A DNA stretch of 64,000 nt from Paraspadella gotoi (lineage: Eukaryota; Chaetognatha): NCBI GenBank assembly GCA_051294375.1, contig CM119271.1, forward strand, positions 7,864,162 to 7,928,161, written 5' to 3'. The translations under genes were made by a program, and so were the position numbers. Positions 1 through 11,845 of the stretch are shown piece after piece. The first letter of the stretch is position 1, and each line of letters opens with the position of its first letter. The notes below the pieces were generated by a model. That model was given only the letters and a program-made list of their open reading frames with translations, searched no databases and was not told the origin of the DNA.

Positions 1-1183
1 TTTTTAAAAAATAATCTGTACGTTACCAATAAATAGAAACTCGCAATAAATCGCTATAAACTTTATCCTATTTTATGAGAGAATTTCCAAGTAATTTAGA
101 GACAGTTGGTTTTTTTTCGCTTCTCTGATCTCATTTGTAAAAAAAAATAATTTTCAGAACTTTTAGTCAAATGACCATCATGTTTGTTGGCAACTGTATA
201 AACGCTTGGGTTTTANNNNNNNNNNNNNNNNNNNNNNNNNNNNNNNNNNNNNNNNNNNNNNNNNNNNNNNNNNNNNNNNNNNNNNNNNNNNNNNNNNNNN
301 NNNNNNNNNNNNNNNNNNNNNNNNNNNNNNNNNNNNNNNNNNNNNNNNNNNNNNNNNNNNNNNNNNNNNNNNNNNNNNNNNNNNNNNNNNNNNNNNGTTT
401 CCTCCTCCGGCAGAGAGAAAAAAAGGGGAAAAGCTTTTAAACAACTCAACTCGGAAAAGAGAAATTGTTTTTTCTTTTGAAGGTACAAAGAGTAAACAAT
501 CGCTGCTTAGGTTAACTGTTGTTGTTTACCAAGTCAAATCCTGTGTTAGTTAGAAGTTCTAACTTAGAAAGAGTTGATTTCTGTTTAAGAATCAACTGAG
601 ACAAGCGCCAACAATGCTGGCCCATCGTCCTGAATACTTTTTTTCCCCACTTTATAATCGCTGCAGTTTTTAAGTTTTGCATTTTGGTGTAAAAATGGCC
701 ACCATGCAAACTGATTCATGACCTCGAGCAACTCTATTTTATGCGAACAGCCGGGTTGCCTGTGATGCCCATTGGGATGGGACATCTCACTGTTGGCTTT
801 GGGGGCTTCCGACCCTCAGTGACGCCTCCAGTCACGGGCGCGGTTACCCTAGGACGGTCTCGCTTTGCCAACGCAGAGGGAAGTCGTTAGGACTGTGGAT
901 GGTGCATTCCCCCTCTGATCCAGTGGGATTAGCTGAACGACGCGGGACGTCTGGCGCTGTGAATTTGTCATTTTTTTATTTCACACTTTTTTTTGCATCT
1001 CTCTCGTTATGATATTATTTTCTAACTCTTTTCCTTCAACGATTTCCAGTTACTTTCACGAATCCTACCTAATCTTCCNNNNNNNNNNNNNNNNNNNNNN
1101 NNNTCCAGGATCTGCAAATTCGAATTTTTGACGCAAAAACCGAGAGAGAGGAGAGAGAGAGGAGACCGGAAAAGAAACCAGAG

Positions 1184-1241
<58 letters not shown>

Positions 1242-1440
1242 AGAGAGAAGAGAGCGGAGAGGACGAACTAAAAAAAGTCGACAGAATGATCTATGTGAAT
1301 GAGTGAGAGAGAATGGGAGTAAAATTGGCATTGATTGTTTTCTCTGAAACTGTATAGCCTGTAGAGTTTTGTTGTATAGTGAGTAAGAGGTTTATTAAGT
1401 CAAGATATTAAATTCACATAGACACAATTCTTTAAGGGCC
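1..1440. repeat. First copy of a 3.25-kb repeated unit (gapped)
   Basis: Positions 1-1078 align with 1547-3365 and again with about 4795-6515, differing mainly by one-base indels. This copy has N gaps at 216-396 and 1079-1103. The first gap falls exactly where the second copy carries GA/CT dinucleotide tracts (about 1781-1920). It also lacks the 660-bp insert found at 2221-2880. The sequence after the 25-N gap (1104-1440) repeats at 4365-4690. No gene is recognised in it. Confidence 0.85.
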
Positions 1441-1881
1441 TTTACCATCATTTTTTTCATATTTTATTTATTATTAACAAAAACGATATTAAACATAATT
1501 GTTATCAAACGATAATTAACATACAATAATTTTATAATATTTTCTTTAAAAAATAATCTGTACCGTTAAACGCAATAAATAGAAACTTCGGCAAATAAAA
1601 TCGCCTAATAAACTTTTCCTATTTTTATGAGAGAATATTACAAGTCAAACTATTAGAGACAGTTGGTTTTTTTTCGCTTAACTCTGAATCCTCATTTGTA
1701 AAAAAAAATATTTTCGAAACTTATTAAGTCGCAAAATGACCATCATGTTTGATTGGCAGACTGTAATAACGCCTTGGGTTTTACTTAAAGAGAGAGAGAG
1801 AGATATAGTGCGTGTTTAAAATATCCACGAAATTCCAGTCTTCCGGTTTATTCTTTTCAAACCCCCACGCTCCCCCGCCTG

Positions 1882-1918
<37 letters not shown>

Positions 1919-2220
1919 TGTTTGAACGCGACTCGTTTCGCCCTCCTCCGTGGCAAGAGAGAAAAAAAAGGGGAAAAGCTTTATAAAACAACTCAAACTC
2001 GGAAATAGGAAATTGTTTTATTTTCTTTTTGAAGGTACAGAAGAGTAAACAATCGCTGCTTAGGTTAACTGTATGTTGTTTACCAAGTCAAGTATGAATC
2101 CTGTGTTTAGTTAGAAGTTACTAACTTACGAAGAGTTGATTTCTGTTTAAGAAATCAACTGAGACAAGCGGCCAACAATGCTGGCCATGCGTTCCATGAA
2201 TACTTTTTTTCCCCACTTTA

Positions 2221-2880
2221 ACTATCTAGGAAAAAGTTAGAAAACATTTTTAATTGAGGTATCTACTCGAACCTTGCTGCGATTTTTAAAAAATCAGGAA
2301 TGTTATCAGATTCTACACTAAATTTCCTTTCAGTCGCTTCCTTCCATTTTTTCGTAGACTCCAACCGTATAGAAGTTTAGAGGCAAAATAAGCATTGCTA
2401 CCATCAGTTGAAAAAATGGCGGAAAAAACGCCCATTAGCTTTTCACACAATTCTTGGTATTGAGTTATTTGTTTTTCTATTTCAAATTGGTTAGTTTCTA
2501 ATTTTTTCATTTTTTTTAAATTTGGTCTATCGCGGAATAGCACAGCCCTCTCTTTGGTTCATAAAGGTGGAACTGTAGCTGTATGAAAAAGAGGGAAAAG
2601 ACGCAACAATTCATACAGACAATAGACTTGGAATCCCCTCGTTCCATCCACATTGCAAATTTTTTACAGGTGTGGAAAAAACATTTCATCCTTCGTACCT
2701 TCAATTCGCTTTTAGACGAGAGCATGCCAGACGAATGCAGGGCAGTGGCGATAGCGAGGGAGGCACATACTAACAATATTGACGAATAGTTTTATACCCA
2801 TGTTTTGTATTATTTTTTATTGAATATAATGACTCTTTAAAAATAAAAAATGTTTCACTAACTTTTTTCCTAGATTTAGT
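2221..2880. mobile_element. 660-bp DNA transposon with terminal inverted repeats, non-autonomous
   Basis: The left end reads ACTATCTAGGAAAAAGTTAG and the reverse complement of the right end reads ACTAAATCTAGGAAAAAAG then TTAG, so there are imperfect terminal inverted repeats of about 30 bp, followed on both sides by an AAACATTTTT-like block. The corresponding site in the first copy (about 645-655) is empty and reads straight through CACTTTATAATCG. Filled and empty sites fit a TA target duplication, as in Tc1/mariner-type elements. Two short ORFs inside (minus 2313-2543, plus 2583-2789) match no transposase I recognise, so this is a MITE-like element or an internally deleted one. Confidence 0.75.
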
Positions 2881-3671
2881 ATAATCGCCGCTGCAGTTCG
2901 TTTAAGTTTTGGCTATTTTGGTGTAAACAATTGGCGCACCAGTGCAAACTGGATTCATGACCTCGAGCCAACTCTATTTCTATGCGAACAGCGCGCGGTT
3001 GCCGTTGTGATGCCCTTTTCGCATTGGGTATGGCGAACAGTCTCACACTGTTGGCTTTGGGGGGTTTCCGACCTCTCAGTGACCGCCTCCAGTCACGGTT
3101 GCGGTTGTTACCATCTAGGCACGGTCTCGCTTTGCCAAGAACGAGAGGGAAGTCGGTTAGGACTGTGGATGGTGTGCATCTCCCCCTTGATCGCAGTGGG
3201 ATTAGGCTCGAACGACGCGGGACGTTCCTGGGCGCTGTGAATTTGTTCATTTCTTTTTTTATTTACACTTTTTTTTGGCAATCTCTCTCGTTATGATATT
3301 ATTTTGCTAACTCTTTTCCTTCGAACGATTTCCACAGTTACTTCACGGAATCCTAACCGTAATTTCCCCTTCCCCCTTCCCCCTTTTGTTCCACCCTTTC
3401 CCGTTTTCCCCCCGCGTCCCCCCCTTCCCTTGCACCCCCATGAACCTGCTCTCTACTCTTCTGGCATCTGCCATGCCGCGCGCGCTCGCACCTGCTTCGG
3501 TTCCGACGACACATCTGCTCCGGTTCTCGGTCATTAAATCAGACGACGAAACCAGTCTTGGCCAATGTCTTTTTTTTCCGGACGGAATCCGGCATCGGTC
3601 CAATGCCGGCGCGAATCTTTGGATCTCTCATCTCTTTCTCATCTCTCACGTCCTCTCTCATCTCTCTCTTC

Positions 3672-3708
<37 letters not shown>

Positions 3709-4123
3709 CTCTCTCTCTCTCTCTTCCCCCAAAATCTGTGAATCTTTTATGTATCGTAAACGTTGTACATTGTGAAAATTCACTTAAATACCAAACACGA
3801 TCCAATCTTGTCCGGTCATTTGCGCTACCATATCAATTTCGTCGTTACACTTAGCCCCTTTGACCTCCGCAAAATGACTTCTCCCTTCATGTCCATCCCA
3901 CCGACTTGGTCCAGATTTTTTGATTGTGTCGAATGATTATCGTCGTCATTTTGGTCTCGATCGATCGAAATATTCGTCGCGCTCATCATCATCTTTCTTC
4001 GTCGGCATCGTTGTCAGCATCTTCGTTGTTGTCATGATGTCATACTCGGCATCGTTGTCATCGTCCTCATCGTCATCATAATAGTCGTCATCGACCTCAG
4101 AGTCGTCTTCGTCGTCATCATTG

Positions 4124-4321
4124 TCATCGCGTTATGCCCTTGTCTTTGAAGACATCCTTAGCATCGTTGTCATCCTCGTCATCTCCGTCAACATTGTCGT
4201 CGTCATCGTCATCGTCGGAATCGTCCGAAACGTCATCGTCGTTCTTGTCGTCGTTGTCCGCTTCGTCTTCGGATGATCGAAATCTAACGACGCCATCTTT
4301 TTTCTCTCCCCCATTTCCGCC
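4124..4321 (-). other. Asp-rich open frame from a degenerate GAC/GAT tract
   Basis: The minus strand encodes about 65 residues dominated by Asp, with stretches such as KNDDDVSDDSDDDDDDDNVD, ending at a stop (ITR*). The next segment (about 3930-4124) is also Asp-rich in a shifted frame (DDNDDDEDDSEVDDDYYDDD). The copy at 7290-7510 keeps part of the pattern (KNDDDVSDDSDD) but is frameshifted. It could be the acidic tail of a protein. It could equally be a diverged trinucleotide repeat, of which this genome has many, and I favour that. Confidence 0.25.
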
Positions 4322-4444
4322 CTTCCGCTCGACCGTCAANNNNNNNNNNNNNNNNNNNNNNNNNTCCAGGATCTGCAAATTCGAATTTTTGACGCAAAAA
4401 CCGAGAGAGAGGAGAGAGAGAGGAGACCGGAAAAGAAACCAGAG

Positions 4445-4513
<69 letters not shown>

Positions 4514-4690
4514 CGGAAGCTAAAAAGAGTCGAAGAATGATCTATTGAATGAGTGAGAGAGAATGGGAGTAAAATTGGCATTGTTTTTTTCTCTGAAACT
4601 TGTATAGCCCTGTAGAGTTTTTGTTGTATAGTAGTAGAGGGTTTATTAAGTCAAGATAATTAAATTCACATAGACACAATTCTTTAGAGG

Positions 4691-5106
4691 GCCTTTTACC
4701 TCATTTTTTTCATTTTTTTTATTAATTAACAAAGCGATATTAACATAATTGTTATTAAACGATAATTAACATAATAATTTTATTAATTTTTTTTAAAAAT
4801 AATCTGTACGTTACGCAATAAATAGAAACTTCGGCAATAAATCGCCTAATAAACTTTTCCTATTTTTATGAGAGAATTTACAAGTAATTTAGAGACAGTT
4901 GGGTTTTTTTTTCGCTTAACTCTGAATCTCATTTGTAAAAAAAAAATAATTTTCGAAACTTTTAAAGTCAAATGACCATCATGTTTGATTTGGCAGACTG
5001 TATAACGCTTTGGGTTTTATTAAAGAGAGAGAGAGAGATATAGGTGCGTGTTAAAATATACGAAATTCCAGTCTTACGGTTTATTCTTTTCAAACCCCCC
5101 GCCCCC

Positions 5107-5151
<45 letters not shown>

Positions 5152-6820
5152 TGACCGAACCTCGTTTCCTCCTCCGGCAAGAGAGAAAAAAAAGGGGAAA
5201 AGCTTTTAAACACTCAACTCGGAAAAGGAAATTGTTTTTTCTTTTTGAGGTACAGAAGAGTAAACAATCGCTGCTTAGGTTAACTGTTGTTGTTTTTACC
5301 AAGTCAATATGACTGTGTTAGTTAGAAGTTCTAACTTACGAAGAGTTGATTTCTGTTTAAGAATCAAACTGAGACAAAGCGCCAACAATGCTGGCCCATC
5401 GTCCTGGAATTACTTTTTTTTCCCTCACTTTAACTATCTATGGAAAAGTTAGAAACTTTTTAAATTGAGGTATCTACTCGAAAACCTTGCTGCGATTTTT
5501 AAAAAATCAGGAAATGTTTTCAGATTCTACCACTAAATTTCCTTTCAAGATGCTTCCTTCCATTTTTTCGTAGATCCAACCGTATAGAAGTTTAGAGGCA
5601 AAATAAGATTGTACCTCAGTGAAAAAATGGCGGAAAAAATCGCCTCTTAGTTTTCACATTCTTGGTATTGAGTTATTTGTTTTTCTATTTCAAATTGGTT
5701 AGTTTTTTTTTTCATTTTTTTTAAATTTGGTTATAGCGAATAGACAGCCCTCTCTTTGGTTTCATAAAGGTGGCAATGTAGTCTGAGAAAAAGAGGGAAA
5801 AGACGCAACAATTCATCAGCAATAGACTTGGAAACTCCCTCGTTCCACCATTGCAAATTTTTTACGGGTGTGGAAAAAACATTTCACCTTCGTACCTCAA
5901 TTCGCTTTTAGCGAGAGCATGCCAGACGAATGCAGGCAGTGGCGATGCGAGGGAGGCAATACAAAATATTGAGAATGTTTTAAACCCATGTTTTGTATTA
6001 TTTTTTATTGAATAAATGAACTTTTAAAAATAAAAAATGTTTCCTAACTTTTTCTAGATAGTATATCGGCTGTCAGTTTTTAAGTTTTGCATTTTGGTGT
6101 AAAAAATTGGCGCAGCCATGCAAACTGGATTCATGACCTCGAGCAACTCTATTTTATGCGAACAGCCGGGTTTGCCCTGTGATGCCCTCATTTCCATTGG
6201 GTATGGGACATCTCACATGTTGGCTTTGGGGGGGCTTTCCGACCTCTCAGTGACGCCTCAGTCACGGTTGCGCGTGTTACCATCTAGGACGGTCTCGCTT
6301 TGGCCAAAAACGCAGAGGGAAGTCGTTAGGACTGTGGATGGTTGCATTCCCTTGATCGCAGTGGGATTAGCTTGAACGACGCGGGACGTTCTTGGGCGCT
6401 GGTGAATTTGTCTTTTTTTATTTCACACTTTTTTTTTGGCATCTCTCTCGTTATGATATTATTTTTACTCTTTTTCCTTCAAACGATTTCCAGTTACTTC
6501 ACGAATCCTACCTAATTTTCCCCTTCCCCTTCCCCCTTTTGTTCCCCCTTTCCCGCTTTTCCCCCTCCGCTCCCCGCCCTTCCCTTCACCCCCATGACCT
6601 CTCTCTATCTTCTGCATCTGCCATCGCGCGCGCTCGCACCTGCTTCCGGTTCCGACGACAGAATCTGTCCGGTTCTCGGTCATTAAATCAGACGACGAAA
6701 CCAGTCTTGGCCAGATGTCTTTTTTTTTTCCGGACGGAATCCGGCATCGGTCCATGCCGGGCGAATCTTGGATCTCTCATCTCTCTTCTCTCTCTCACAG
6801 TCCTCTCTTTCTCTCTCTTC

Positions 6821-6857
<37 letters not shown>

Positions 6858-7510
6858 CTCTCTCTCTCTCTCTTCCCCCAAAATCTGTGAATCTTTTATG
6901 TATCGTAAACGTTGTTTACATTGTGAAAATTCACTTAAATACCAAACACGATCCAATCTTGTCCGGTCATTTGCGCTACCAATATCAATTTCGGTCGTTA
7001 CACTTAGCCCCTTTTGAACCTCCGCAAATGACCTTCTCCCTTCAATGTCCATCCCACCGTACTTTGGTCCGATTTTTTGATTGTGTCGAATGATTTCGTC
7101 GTCATTTTGGTCTCGATCGAATCGAAATATTCGTCGCGCTCATCATCAATCTTTTCTTCGTAGATCGTTGTCAGCAATCTTCGTTGTTGTCATGATGTCA
7201 TACTCGGCATCGTTGTCATCGTCCCTCTCGTCATCAATAAATAGTCGTCATCGACTCAGAGTCGTCTTCGTCGTCATCATTGTCATCAAGCGTTATGCCC
7301 CATTGTCTTTGAAGACTATCCTTAGCATCGTTGTCATCCTCGCATCCTCCGTCAACATTGGTCGTCCGTCATCGTTCATCGTCGGAATCGTCCGAAACGT
7401 CATCGTCGTTCTTGTCGTCGTTGTTCCGCTTCGTCTTCGGATGATCGAAAATCTAACGACGCCATCTTTTTTTTCTCTCCCCATTTCGACCCTTCCGCTC
7501 GACCGTCAAT
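4691..7510. repeat. Third copy of the 3.25-kb unit
   Basis: It matches 1441-4340 block for block, including the transposon insert (5433-6062), the CT tracts (6830-6870) and the degenerate TCG tract (7080-7470). At 7510 it runs on without a gap into sequence that differs from what follows the 25-N gaps of the first two copies, so this copy shows the true continuation. Confidence 0.85.
5433..6062. mobile_element. Second copy of the same inverted-repeat transposon
   Basis: It occupies the same place in the third unit as 2221-2880 does in the second. Here the right end, reverse-complemented, starts ACTATCTAGAAAAAGTTAG and matches the left end ACTATCTATGGAAAAGTTAG more closely than in the other copy. 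Because it sits at the same site, it is one insertion copied with its host unit (or assembled twice), not an independent insertion. Confidence 0.75.
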
Positions 7511-8110
7511 CTACTCTCTCTTCTCATCTCTCGTCGTCTCTCTGCGTCATCTTCTCCTCTCTCTCCTCTTCTCTCTCTCTCTTCTCTTCTCTTTCTCGGG
7601 TCAGTCGCCCTCCTGACCCGATGAGCTCGACTTGCCGGTGGCCCGCGCCCGACCAGAAACTCCCCCCCCCGGGGGCCCCGGGCCCGACGCCCCCGACCTC
7701 CGTTTCCGACCGCCAGTTCGACCTCGACTTCGCGTCGATTGTGGTCCGACAGGCAACTCCGAACTACCACTTCCATACCACTCCAACCGCCACTCCAGGC
7801 ACCACTCCGACCGCCGCTTCGATGTCCACTTCGACCTTCACTCCAACTTATCTTCTCATTTCGATCATTCAATTTGCGCTTCAATCGAATTGAGAATAAA
7901 AAGAAGTTTTAATTAACGAATTTCATTTCCTTTCGATATCAAAATCTCGTTTCGTCCGGACGAACTTCTCTGCGAAGGGCTTCGGGGCTGCGGGGCTTCA
8001 GGGCAGCTGGGGCAGCGGCGTTGCGGGGATGCAGGACTGCCTGGCTGCTGAGCTGCGGGGCTGAGGGTCGGATCTGGGTCGATTTTTTGACCGAGGCCTC
8101 GCCGCCCGTT
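7511..8110. other. CT-rich then GC-rich stretch, no assigned gene
   Basis: A CT-rich run (7511-7605) leads into a GC-rich block with runs of C and G around 7665-7690. A degenerate repeat based on CACTCC and GACC (about 7740-7850) follows, then a block rich in GCTGCGGGGCT-like words (7980-8065). Both strands are open in several frames because of composition. I see no convincing splice sites or domain. Confidence 0.5.
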
Positions 8111-8301
8111 GGTAGGGTCGTCGACCGTTAGGAGGCGTCGTCATGAGTGGTTGTCGTTGTTGTTGTTGTTGTTGCCGTTGTCTGCAATTGGCCTCGTTCG
8201 AAGCCGCTCTCTTCAGCAGCACTTCAGCAGCACCATGTTTTATTATTTGGCTACTTAGGCCTTTTCATTAAGTGGCTGAGTTTCATATCAAGCCATTTTC
8301 G

Positions 8302-8404
<103 letters not shown>

Positions 8405-8409
8405 TTTCT

Positions 8410-9160
8410 TATCTTTGTTTATTTTCTTTTCCTTCTTCTTCGGTGTTTCCTTTATACATTCGCCGGGGTTAACGATTTCAATGATCTCTTCACAATTTCG
8501 CCTCCCCCACCCTTTCCCCCTTACCCCCGACACCCTCAAACCCACGCACCCTCCTATTTTCGTCCCCGCTTGCCCTCCAGGGGTCCCGCTCAAACACGTT
8601 CGCGCCCTTCCTTTCCTCTGACCTCAATTTGTTGCCCGACGAAGGAATGTTTACCGCGGGGCCGGTTGGGGGGAGAGGGGGGAAAAGGTGGTTCAAGGTG
8701 GATGGGTAGAAAATTGGTGGTAAAGGGAAGAGAGAATAAAAAGAGCGAAGGGGAAAAAGTAGGTAAATGGGTAAGTTCGATCGGAGATGGGATAGAGGTA
8801 GCGAAAAGTAAGTTGCCTCTGACAATTCGTCACAATTTATTTTCCAAAAATTGAATAAACTTGAACTCTTCGTCAAAACCGCGAACTCGTGAACTTTTCC
8901 GTTAAAAAAAAAAAAATTAGCGAGAGGGTGTTCACCGGAGGCAGAGTCACCCCTTCATCAATTTCACCTTCTACCAAACATCCCCACCTCCCGACATTTC
9001 CACCTTACTACCCACTACTATAGACTATCCACTTTACTATCCACGATCGAGTATCCACCCTCGGGAATCGTCTCCTTCCACTCGACATTCACCGATCACC
9101 AGCGCCGCTTCCGTCCGTAGGTCGCGACGCCCTCTTTCCCTCGCGCGTTGGCGCTGGAAG
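8410..9160. other. Unassigned stretch
   Basis: C-rich, then purine-rich (8655-8800), then moderately complex sequence. I see no exon, repeat family or RNA gene that can be supported. Confidence 0.4.
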
Positions 9161-9224
9161 TTTAAAAAAAAAAAGAGACGCTTCCGGGCCACGCCTTCGT
9201 CGCCGGATGTAGAGGGCGGGAGGC

Positions 9225-9530
9225 GTCGACGTTGGTAGCGTCGTCTTTGTCGTTGTCGTCCATTGTTGTTCTGGTCGTCGTCGTCGTCGTCGCTCTTATC
9301 TTTCTTCGTCTATCGTCGCTGTTGTCTTCGTCGTCGTCGTCATCGCTGTTTTCTTCGTCGTTGTCGTCGCTATCGTCCGTCGTCGTCATCGCTGTTTTCT
9401 CCTCGTCGTTGTCGTGCGCTGTCGTCGCTGCGTCGTCGTCGTCGTCGTAGCTGTTGTCTTCGTCATTTTCGTCGTAGTCGTCGTCGCATCACAGTGACAA
9501 CGAAAACAACGACGACGACGACGACGACCA
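9225..9530. repeat. Degenerate TCG/CGT trinucleotide tract
   Basis: About 300 bp built from TCG, TCT and TTG triplets, ending in a run of GAC at 9509-9528. It reads as poly-Ser/Val on one strand and poly-Asp on the other. It is one of at least eight such tracts in the window. Confidence 0.85.
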
Positions 9531-9709
9531 GGACTGGTTCGACGCCAGACGTAACGCATTAAAAATGCCAATGATTCCCAAGGAAAAAAAAATTCAAAAG
9601 AAGAGTAATGAGTAGTGACGAGAGTGTGAGCCACTGTGGAAATCAGGTTGAAGCGGTCGGTCTGTCGGTCAATCGGTCTGTCGGTCTCGCTTCTCTCTTC
9701 AGTCGACAT

Positions 9710-10180
9710 TTCGTTTTTTTTTTAACTTTTCTTCTTCTCCTTTTTTTCTTCTCACTCTCATTTCCTTTTTCTCCTCTTTTTTTCTTAACTTCTCAGGCTT
9801 TTCTCGACTCTCCTGTCTTCTTTTCTATTTTACGCTTTTTTTTATTCTTTATTTTTCTCCATGTTTCTCTACTTCCATTTTCTCTCTTCGGTCTTCACCT
9901 CTCTTCTTCTCTTCTCTTCTCTTCTCTTCTCTTCTTTTCTATTCTAATAATCGCTTTACCTCTCTTCTCCCTCGATTTTTCTCCATTCGCCTCACCTCTC
10001 ACCCCAAAATAAAGACCCCGTTCACAGAAATCCCTCACCAAAAGTCACCGATCAAAAAAAAAAACCTTCACGAGATCACCATTAACGATTCCCCCCTGCC
10101 CCCTCTCTCCCCTCCTCTGCCCCTCCTCCTCCTCCACCTGCCCCTCCTCCTCCCTGCCCCTCCTCCTCCACCCTGCGCCC
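9710..10180. other. Pyrimidine-rich stretch
   Basis: T- and CT-rich sequence (with TTCTC repeats near 9905-9935) followed by a CCTCC-rich run (10090-10185). No gene is supported. It lies just downstream of the putative turtle-like exon at 10191-10232 and would be intron of that gene. Confidence 0.5.
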
Positions 10181-10190
10181 TCCCACTCAC

Positions 10191-10232
10191 ATATGACTGT
10201 GAGGTAGACCCAAGTTCCTTCGGGATTTTTCT
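10191..10232 (-). CDS. Putative turtle-like exon: last strand of Ig domain 1
   Basis: The minus strand encodes KNPEGTWVYLTVI followed by a good donor (AT/GTGAGT) in phase 1, the usual phase at Ig-domain borders. N-x-GTW-hydrophobic-x-L-x-V is the closing strand of the first Ig domain in the turtle/IGSF9 family. It lies 1.9 kb downstream of the exon carrying the GWYKC strand, in the same orientation. The proposed acceptor (GGAG/AG) has no pyrimidine tract, which is the weak point. With it, the phase matches the donor proposed at 12103. The match is short, so this is a good but not certain exon. Confidence 0.55.
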
Positions 10233-10347
10233 CTCCGTTTTTTTGTTTCTTCTTCGTCTTTGTTTTCTCCTTCTTTTTCGTCGCCTCTTGTGTCTTCGAG
10301 AGAGAATCTAAATTGTAAAAAAAAAGCAAACGTTTTGTTTAATTACG

Positions 10348-10402
10348 TTTTATTTGATTTATTTATTTATTTATTTATTTTATTTTATTTTATTTATTTA
10401 TT
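10348..10402. repeat. ATTT-type microsatellite
   Basis: A run of ATTT and ATTTT units between AT-rich flanks. It is intronic if the turtle-like gene model is right. Confidence 0.85.
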
Positions 10403-10499
10403 GAGTTGATTGGGAATCCAAGGACTGAGGGAGTGAACATTGAACAAACATTGAACAAACTATACTGAGAGAAATTGAAAGTTAACAAGGTCCTTCTAT

Positions 10500-10804
10500 G
10501 AAATTGGTACAACCAATATAAAAATTATCCCTTCATTTAATAAATAAGCTATCTTGCCCCTGACTTTGGACAGGCTTTGGTGGTTTAAGGCCTCCATCAC
10601 TCTTACAAGATAGTGACATAGCAGATCCCTGCAAGCTTTCACAGTCTCGTTTATTCACTCCCAGAGTACCTGGCTTCCCCATCAATGAAGTGGTATAATT
10701 TTTCAAAGAATGTTATGGAGATGGAGTCCGGTGTCAAAAGTCAGGGGAAAGATAGCTCATTTATAGAATGAATGGATAATTCTTATATTGGTTGGACCAA
10801 TTTC
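10500..10804. mobile_element. 305-bp MITE with 73-bp terminal inverted repeats
   Basis: Positions 10500-10572 (starting GAAATTGGTACAACCAATAT) are matched by the reverse complement of 10732-10804 (GAAATTGGTCCAACCAATAT) over about 73 bp with only scattered differences. The 160-bp interior has no coding capacity. I could not fix a target-site duplication with confidence. An internal stretch around 10630-10670 (TTTCACAGTCTCGTTTATTC) has a diverged relative at about 61405-61440. Confidence 0.8.
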
Positions 10805-10812
10805 GTTATTTA

Positions 10813-10874
10813 ACTATAACTTATAGTAACTTATAGTAACTTATAGTAACTTATAGTATAACTTATAGTATAAG
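10813..10874. repeat. 10-bp minisatellite ACTTATAGTA
   Basis: Five to six tandem copies of a TTATAGTAAC-type unit directly beside the right end of the MITE. Confidence 0.9.
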
Positions 10875-10962
10875 ATATTGATTGTTGATTCGATTTCGTA
10901 TTGCCGGTGGGAACCGTGAGTTAAGTAACCATATATCGATAATAGAATTTACAACATCAACA

Positions 10963-11096
10963 TCGTCGTCATTGTCGTCGTCGTCGTCTACGCGACAATC
11001 TTTCACTCTTCGTATTCTTCTTGTTTATCCGAATCACAGAAACTTACGTTGTTGATGTTTTTTAATTAGAAACGTCATTGCTCTTGTTGTCACGAA

Positions 11097-11141
<45 letters not shown>
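10963..11141. repeat. TCG/CGT trinucleotide tracts
   Basis: A short TCG tract at 10963-10988 and a purer one of about 15 units at 11096-11141, separated by ordinary sequence. Confidence 0.9.
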
Positions 11142-11149
11142 TTCGTTAT

Positions 11150-11845
11150 TATTATACAGTTATTATCAACATCGAAGGTTCTCTTCCCGCCATTTCACTT
11201 TTTTATCTCATTTCCTCTTGTTCTATTTGGTTCTCTTTTCTTTTCGTTGGAGGTTTGTTGTTCTATTTTTGTTCTATTGTTCTCATTTTGTTCTTTCTTG
11301 AATCTTTTAAGAATTTTCATTTTGTTCTTCAATTTTCTACTCTTTTTTTTTCTTTCCCTTATCACCTAATTCTCCATAATTTTCCTTGTTCTCCTCTTTT
11401 CTCGTTAACATTTCTCCTTTAAGGTCACGTGACTTGTCCGCTTCCTCTCTCGACCGACAGGCGGCGACGGCGTCGTCTCTTCGTTGCCACAAACAAGACG
11501 CGTCACTGACGACTTGAGACGCAAAAGGTAAGTTTTCTCATCGCATCTCTCTTTCTCTCTCTCTCTCTTTCTCACTCTCTCTCGCTCTCTCTCGCCGGTT
11601 TTCAAAACGGTTTTCTTGTTTAGAAGGACCCAGAATTTGATGAGGTCGCAGCGCCGACGCCGCCACAGCCGCTGCCGACGCCGCGCCGCCGCCTCCATCG
11701 TTTTTGACATATTGGTTGTCATTGTTTTCAAAAGGATTGGTTGTTGTTGTTGTTGTTGGATTCCTGTGTCGTAACCTCGTCAGGCCATATAGATTAAATC
11801 ATTAAATCTTCATCGTCCAAACCTTTGTCATTAAATATCGTCGTC
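11150..11845. other. Unassigned intronic-type sequence
   Basis: T-rich sequence, a CT tract at 11545-11595 and a GCCGCCG-type run near 11650-11700. It lies between two turtle-like exons. No further exon could be supported. Confidence 0.4.

Larger units (their letters stand above)
1441..4690. repeat. Second copy of the 3.25-kb unit
   Basis: The unit runs from an AT-rich start through a transposon insert (2221-2880), a GC-richer block (about 2990-3240), a pyrimidine-rich stretch with CT tracts (3640-3735) and a degenerate TCG/GAC tract (3930-4300), then a 25-N gap at 4340-4364. The next copy starts about 3,247 bp downstream. The small ORFs inside do not stay open between copies, so I do not call them genes. 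Confidence 0.85.

Noticed and set aside
2313-2789. Transposase inside the 660-bp inverted-repeat element
   Set aside because: Two short frames on opposite strands, with no DDE or zinc-finger pattern I can see, and not conserved in the second copy.
2982-3296. Possible exon in the GC-richer block of the 3.25-kb unit, on either strand
   Set aside because: I compared three copies (about 780-965, 3000-3240, 6180-6410). No frame is open in all of them, and the consensus has stops in the frames I tried.
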